From contig JAKCWW010001885.1 of the NCBI GenBank assembly GCA_026260175.1, forward strand, positions 16,067 to 61,451: a DNA stretch of 45,385 nucleotides, read 5' to 3'. Source of the stretch: Reticulitermes lucifugus. Lineage: Eukaryota; Arthropoda; Insecta; Blattodea; Rhinotermitidae. Positions 42,251-45,385 of the stretch are shown piece after piece; position 1 is the first letter of the stretch; every line of letters begins with the position of its first letter. Both the position numbers and the translations under genes were made by a program. Below the pieces are notes generated by a model. It searched no databases and was not told where the DNA came from. It saw only the letters and a program-made list of their open reading frames with translations.

Positions 42251-43945
42251 ACGTTCAAAACGAACTGCATAAAGGCCGTCTCATTTGTATCGTTTATCTT
42301 ACTCTTCTTGTCCGCTTGTTGCCGCTTTCTATAGCTTTCGGCTGCCACAATTTTCTAGATGCTCAGTTCCTTTTTCCCCATAGAGGGTTTCGTACGAAAG
42401 TATGATCTTGTAAAATAAGGTTATTTGTTGCGTTGTTAATGGCATAATTTCACCAGTGAGGGTAAGTTCACTCTCACCGTCTGAAGATCACGGACGCGCC
42501 GTAATTTGCGGTGATTAATGATCAGTGTTGTAACTGTTCTGCCCCACATATTTAACGAATATTCACAAAAAGATTTCCAAGCTGGAAATGAAAGGCAAAT
42601 CACGATTTCAGTTACTTAATTGGAATGAAAGAAGGTCTGTCTAAATCCATGCTGCTTGGCCTCCCTTCAACAACTGCTGAAGAAATTCACTTCTTTCAGG
42701 GATCCTGAAGAAGAGTAGACTACACCCTGCAGTCACAAATCCTCTCATTGGACAATATACCGAGCAAGATGTTCCTAGATCACGTTCCCTTTCTCCAGAT
42801 GCATTTCACTGTTTATACTCGACCGACGCGTAAGTTTTGCAAGTGCTTTTCATTCGTCGTTTCCCAATAACAGATTTTGTACATTTATCTTGTCTTGTTT
42901 ATCAAAACATATAGGTCCCGTAACGCTAATTCAACCTGACACATGATATGGACCCACAACGTAGACTCTGGCTTTAGTTGATTTTTTTAAACACAAATTT
43001 AGTGATAAATGTAAGGACTACTGGCAGCTTATGAATGTGATTTTACGTGATATAATCTATATTTTCTTTATATTTTGATATGAACTTTAAATATGACGAA
43101 GAGCTAACCCTATAAACTTCACCAAATCAGAAAACGAAACTCACATGTCACAGAGAATAAAGGCAGGTTACACGGAGTAACGTTTAAACGTCTGTCAGTC
43201 ATTTTCGTCACTTTCTGATTTTATCATCAGACCGACTTACGGTTACAAATACCAATTCTGCGCTTCTTGTTTGATAGATTTGTTTCTCGCATAGGCGCAA
43301 ATGGTGTCTGAAGCTAGCGCCTCTCTACCCCGGCCCGTCGCCCTTCACAAAACCCTCACAGGTACATTGTGGTTTGGTACATATACTTGAAACATTTTGG
43401 ACGAAATCATGCAATCTGTAGTGGACTGGAGTTTGATCAGCGGACATATTTCCTAGGATAGGAAGATAGACTGAAAATTTCGAAAAGAAATCCGGTATAG
43501 GATAAGTAGTATAAGTAAATGAAAAATGAATGTCAAACACTGCTTTGATTTGAACGCGCTGCGCATCATTAAACGAAATCATTAGGAATATATGGCAATA
43601 TTTATACTGAAAATAAACAGCAGGTTTCAAGTTGCCTAATTCACGAGGGCGTACGCGACTTTAAAAATGAAGACAGGATGTAGATCTCACTATTGGAAAA
43701 ATAATTGTATTGTGCACGTGTAAATATTCTGCAGAGGAATCCGGCTCGTATGGCAGTGGTGAAAAGTAATCAAGTTTTATTCTTCATCCTCGCTTGAAGT
43801 TTGGGTCCTCAAAGGTGAATAACCAGACATCGGAAGCGAATCAAAACTTTGGAACCCTTCCAACGCTGAATGCTACATTTTACAACATCATAGTGTAGTG
43901 AGCGAGGTCAATCTGAGTAGATGACCACAGAAGGAATATATAAAG
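42251..43945. other. Non-coding stretch, few weak signals
   Basis: A perfect 12-bp palindrome ACGTTTAAACGT lies at about 43181-43192. Just beyond, on the minus strand, CTGATGATAAAATC and GACGAAAATG form a very loose echo of the hairpin signature, without a stable stem. A 101-codon minus frame at 43630-43325 ends in a CG-rich patch and shows no domain. Confidence 0.35.
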
Positions 43946-43995
43946 TTTTCGGAAGAGGCTATGGACCTGTCGTAAGACAGACTGCAGAATGAAAA
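43940..43995 (+). mobile_element. LINE 3'-end fragment, second copy of the 7.3-kb family
   Basis: The plus strand reads KVFGRGYGPVVRQTAE and a stop, matching the end of the fragment at 7289-7330 (40 of 42 bases identical). The GAAT tail is almost absent here. Confidence 0.65.
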
Positions 43996-44985
43996 TTAGG
44001 CGATTGAAAATATTTTCCGCTTTGACTGCCGACGAGTAGACTAGTTTAATTTCACTATAAAACACCTCTTAATATTCGGTTTAGTTTGAAGATTATCAAG
44101 TGCATCGCCGTACAAGTAAGAACTTACATTTAAGAATACTAGAACATTCAAAGCTTAACAATAAACTTTGTCAAACATATTTTGAAGTCTCGTTGTAATT
44201 ATAGGTGGACACTGCGACATAACTACTCATCCCAGGTATCGTTGTCAATAACGCAATAACTGTGAGTAAAGAAAGATGTTGTAACGCAAAACTTGACCGT
44301 TTAGTCTATTACCCATAAACGGCCAAGACTTGCAGCAGATGATATCGGTTTTGTTCCTGAATAATCCCTAAGCCAAGTCCCATTTTCTTGACCGAACACG
44401 AACTGCGTTGCATCGAAAGCAACAGCTGCAGTTTCATAGTAAAGGAAGCGTTAGACGTTCACCTTCCGGTCGTGTTAAAATAGCTCCTACGGGTGAATTT
44501 AACTTCAAGAGCTGACCGTGACTAGCCATTATAATAGCGCTGGCGCATCGAAGTGAAAGTGCAGGTCACCAAGCCACAGACAGAAGAAAAACAAATGGGA
44601 AGTGACAAGATGCGGGAACACGTATCACTGAAGTAAGCAGCGCACAGTTCATCCCTGGTCCTGAGGTTCATTTATTCCAATCACGAATCTGTCGTTGACA
44701 AGAGATAAACAACAGTGCAAATTATGTGCTGGAAACTACAAATAAAGTCGTTCCTATGCCAAAATAAAGAAAGTCCACAAAATAAATTTACGTCTTCAAA
44801 ATAGTGCAGAAAGCAAATGCGGCTTATGATACTTGAAATTTCATACCTACTTCAATAGATACAGGAACTTCGAAAGTTTTGTTTCAAATAACCAGGGTCA
44901 TAATTATTGCTCCCCGACTCCGCTACATGCCATTAATTTTGAGAATGGCTACCCCACAACAAAGGTAGAGTCAATAACATCTGTG
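43996..44985. other. Non-coding stretch, nothing recognised
   Basis: Short frames only and no repeat partner in the window. Confidence 0.35.
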
Positions 44986-44989
44986 CTAC

Positions 44990-45270
44990 GTACATTTCGC
45001 ACATAATTTCACACAGAAGCACCTCTGTTGCTTTTGAAGCAAGCCCGAACACAGCCCACAGTTGCATTCCACACAGAAGGAGAACCGGGACTTATGGCTT
45101 TGAAAATGCGCCCTTTCTGAACAAATCTGATCAAATGTCTTGCACTAGGTTCAAATGTATACTCGTCTGAGGGGCTTCAGGTGATATTCTGTACCAAATG
45201 CACGTTGCATGGCTGCTGCTGACTCTGTCTTTGCCAAATGCAGAACAAACTATTATTGCAGGGTAGCCAT
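44990..45270 (-). pseudogene. Mariner-like transposase N-terminal fragment
   Basis: From the minus-strand ATG at 45270 the sequence reads MATLQ, two stops, FVLHLAKTESAAAMQRAFGT, EYHLKPL. This matches the start of a mariner-like family that I remember as M(A/S)(T/S)LQQKAFCVLQ.AKTES...VQRAFR..., which forms the DNA-binding helix-turn-helix. Further on, another frame gives SPSVWNATVGCVRACF, echoing the linker and second helix-turn-helix start (S..TV..VR..F). Multiple stops and frame changes make it dead. The C-terminal fragment at 37.1 kb belongs to the same superfamily and strand but is 8 kb away, so it is probably a separate copy. Confidence 0.75.
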
Positions 45271-45385
45271 TTTCCAATCTAGTGGAATCTAGCGCCAGCT
45301 AACTAATTAACTCCATGGGGCAGAGTCCTTCTTGAGAAGCTAAGAGGTCGTCAGCTAGTCAAGAAATTCCCCGCGTTTTATGGAA
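45271..45385. other. Right window edge, probably 5' flank of the mariner copy
   Basis: Contains no visible mariner terminus; the terminal inverted repeat would be expected within or just beyond this edge. Confidence 0.35.

Noticed and set aside
42440..42510. CTGAAGATCACGG as another box-hairpin motif
   Set aside because: No GAAAC box and no hairpin follow it.
43175..43240. Further hammerhead-like motif on the minus strand (CTGATGATAAAATC ... GACGAAAATG)
   Set aside because: No stable stem II, GAAAA in place of GAAAC, and no inverted partner. It shares only the first box convincingly.

Overview
The window looks like non-coding nuclear DNA of an animal, most likely an insect; a cockroach or termite is my best guess. 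It is AT-rich, has no long open reading frame and no operon-like layout, and is full of decayed copies of transposable elements typical of insects: Jockey-type and other LINEs, a tRNA-headed SINE family, hAT and mariner transposase relics, and a pogo-type MITE. The species guess rests on familiarity with these repeats, not on a diagnostic gene.

Region by region. 1-0.9 kb: LINE reverse-transcriptase relic (minus). 4.5-4.9 kb: Jockey-like ORF2 C-terminus (plus). 5.65-5.96 kb: insect dispersed repeat. 6.9-7.35 kb: LINE 3' end with a (GAAT)n tail. 8.98-9.15 kb: candidate signal-peptide exon (minus). 9.76-9.90 kb: 5'-truncated LINE with an exact target-site duplication. 10.2-10.56 and 17.8-18.1 kb: SINEs. 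12.2 kb: zinc-finger-like scrap. 14.0-14.5 kb: first large palindrome, followed by a tetranucleotide array. 15.8-17.3 kb: hAT (ZBED-like) transposase pseudogene. 25.4-29.3 kb: three more palindromes and several old repeats. 33.3-33.6 kb: dispersed repeat. 36-37.7 kb: cluster of mariner, pogo-type MITE and LINE pieces. 38.2-38.3 kb: exon encoding part of a chitin-binding type-2 (CBM14/peritrophin-A) domain. 39.4-39.65 kb: LINE RT C-terminus. 44.9-45.3 kb: mariner transposase N-terminus.

Only two segments look like host gene exons, both on the minus strand: the CBM14 exon (strong) and the signal-peptide exon (moderate). They need not belong to one gene.

The most interesting signal is a set of four long palindromes (14.0, 25.9, 27.7 and 29.0 kb). 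Their arms are unrelated in sequence, yet every arm carries, pointing outward, the same hairpin signature: a CTGANGA-like box, a T, a hairpin, GAAAC and, in most copies, a GTA or ATA triplet. This closely resembles a minimal type I hammerhead ribozyme with one extra U next to stem II. Two palindromes have exact 13-14 bp flanking direct repeats, which points to insertion, probably through an RNA intermediate. Penelope-like retroelements are the obvious comparison. The window contains no open source of enzymes for them.
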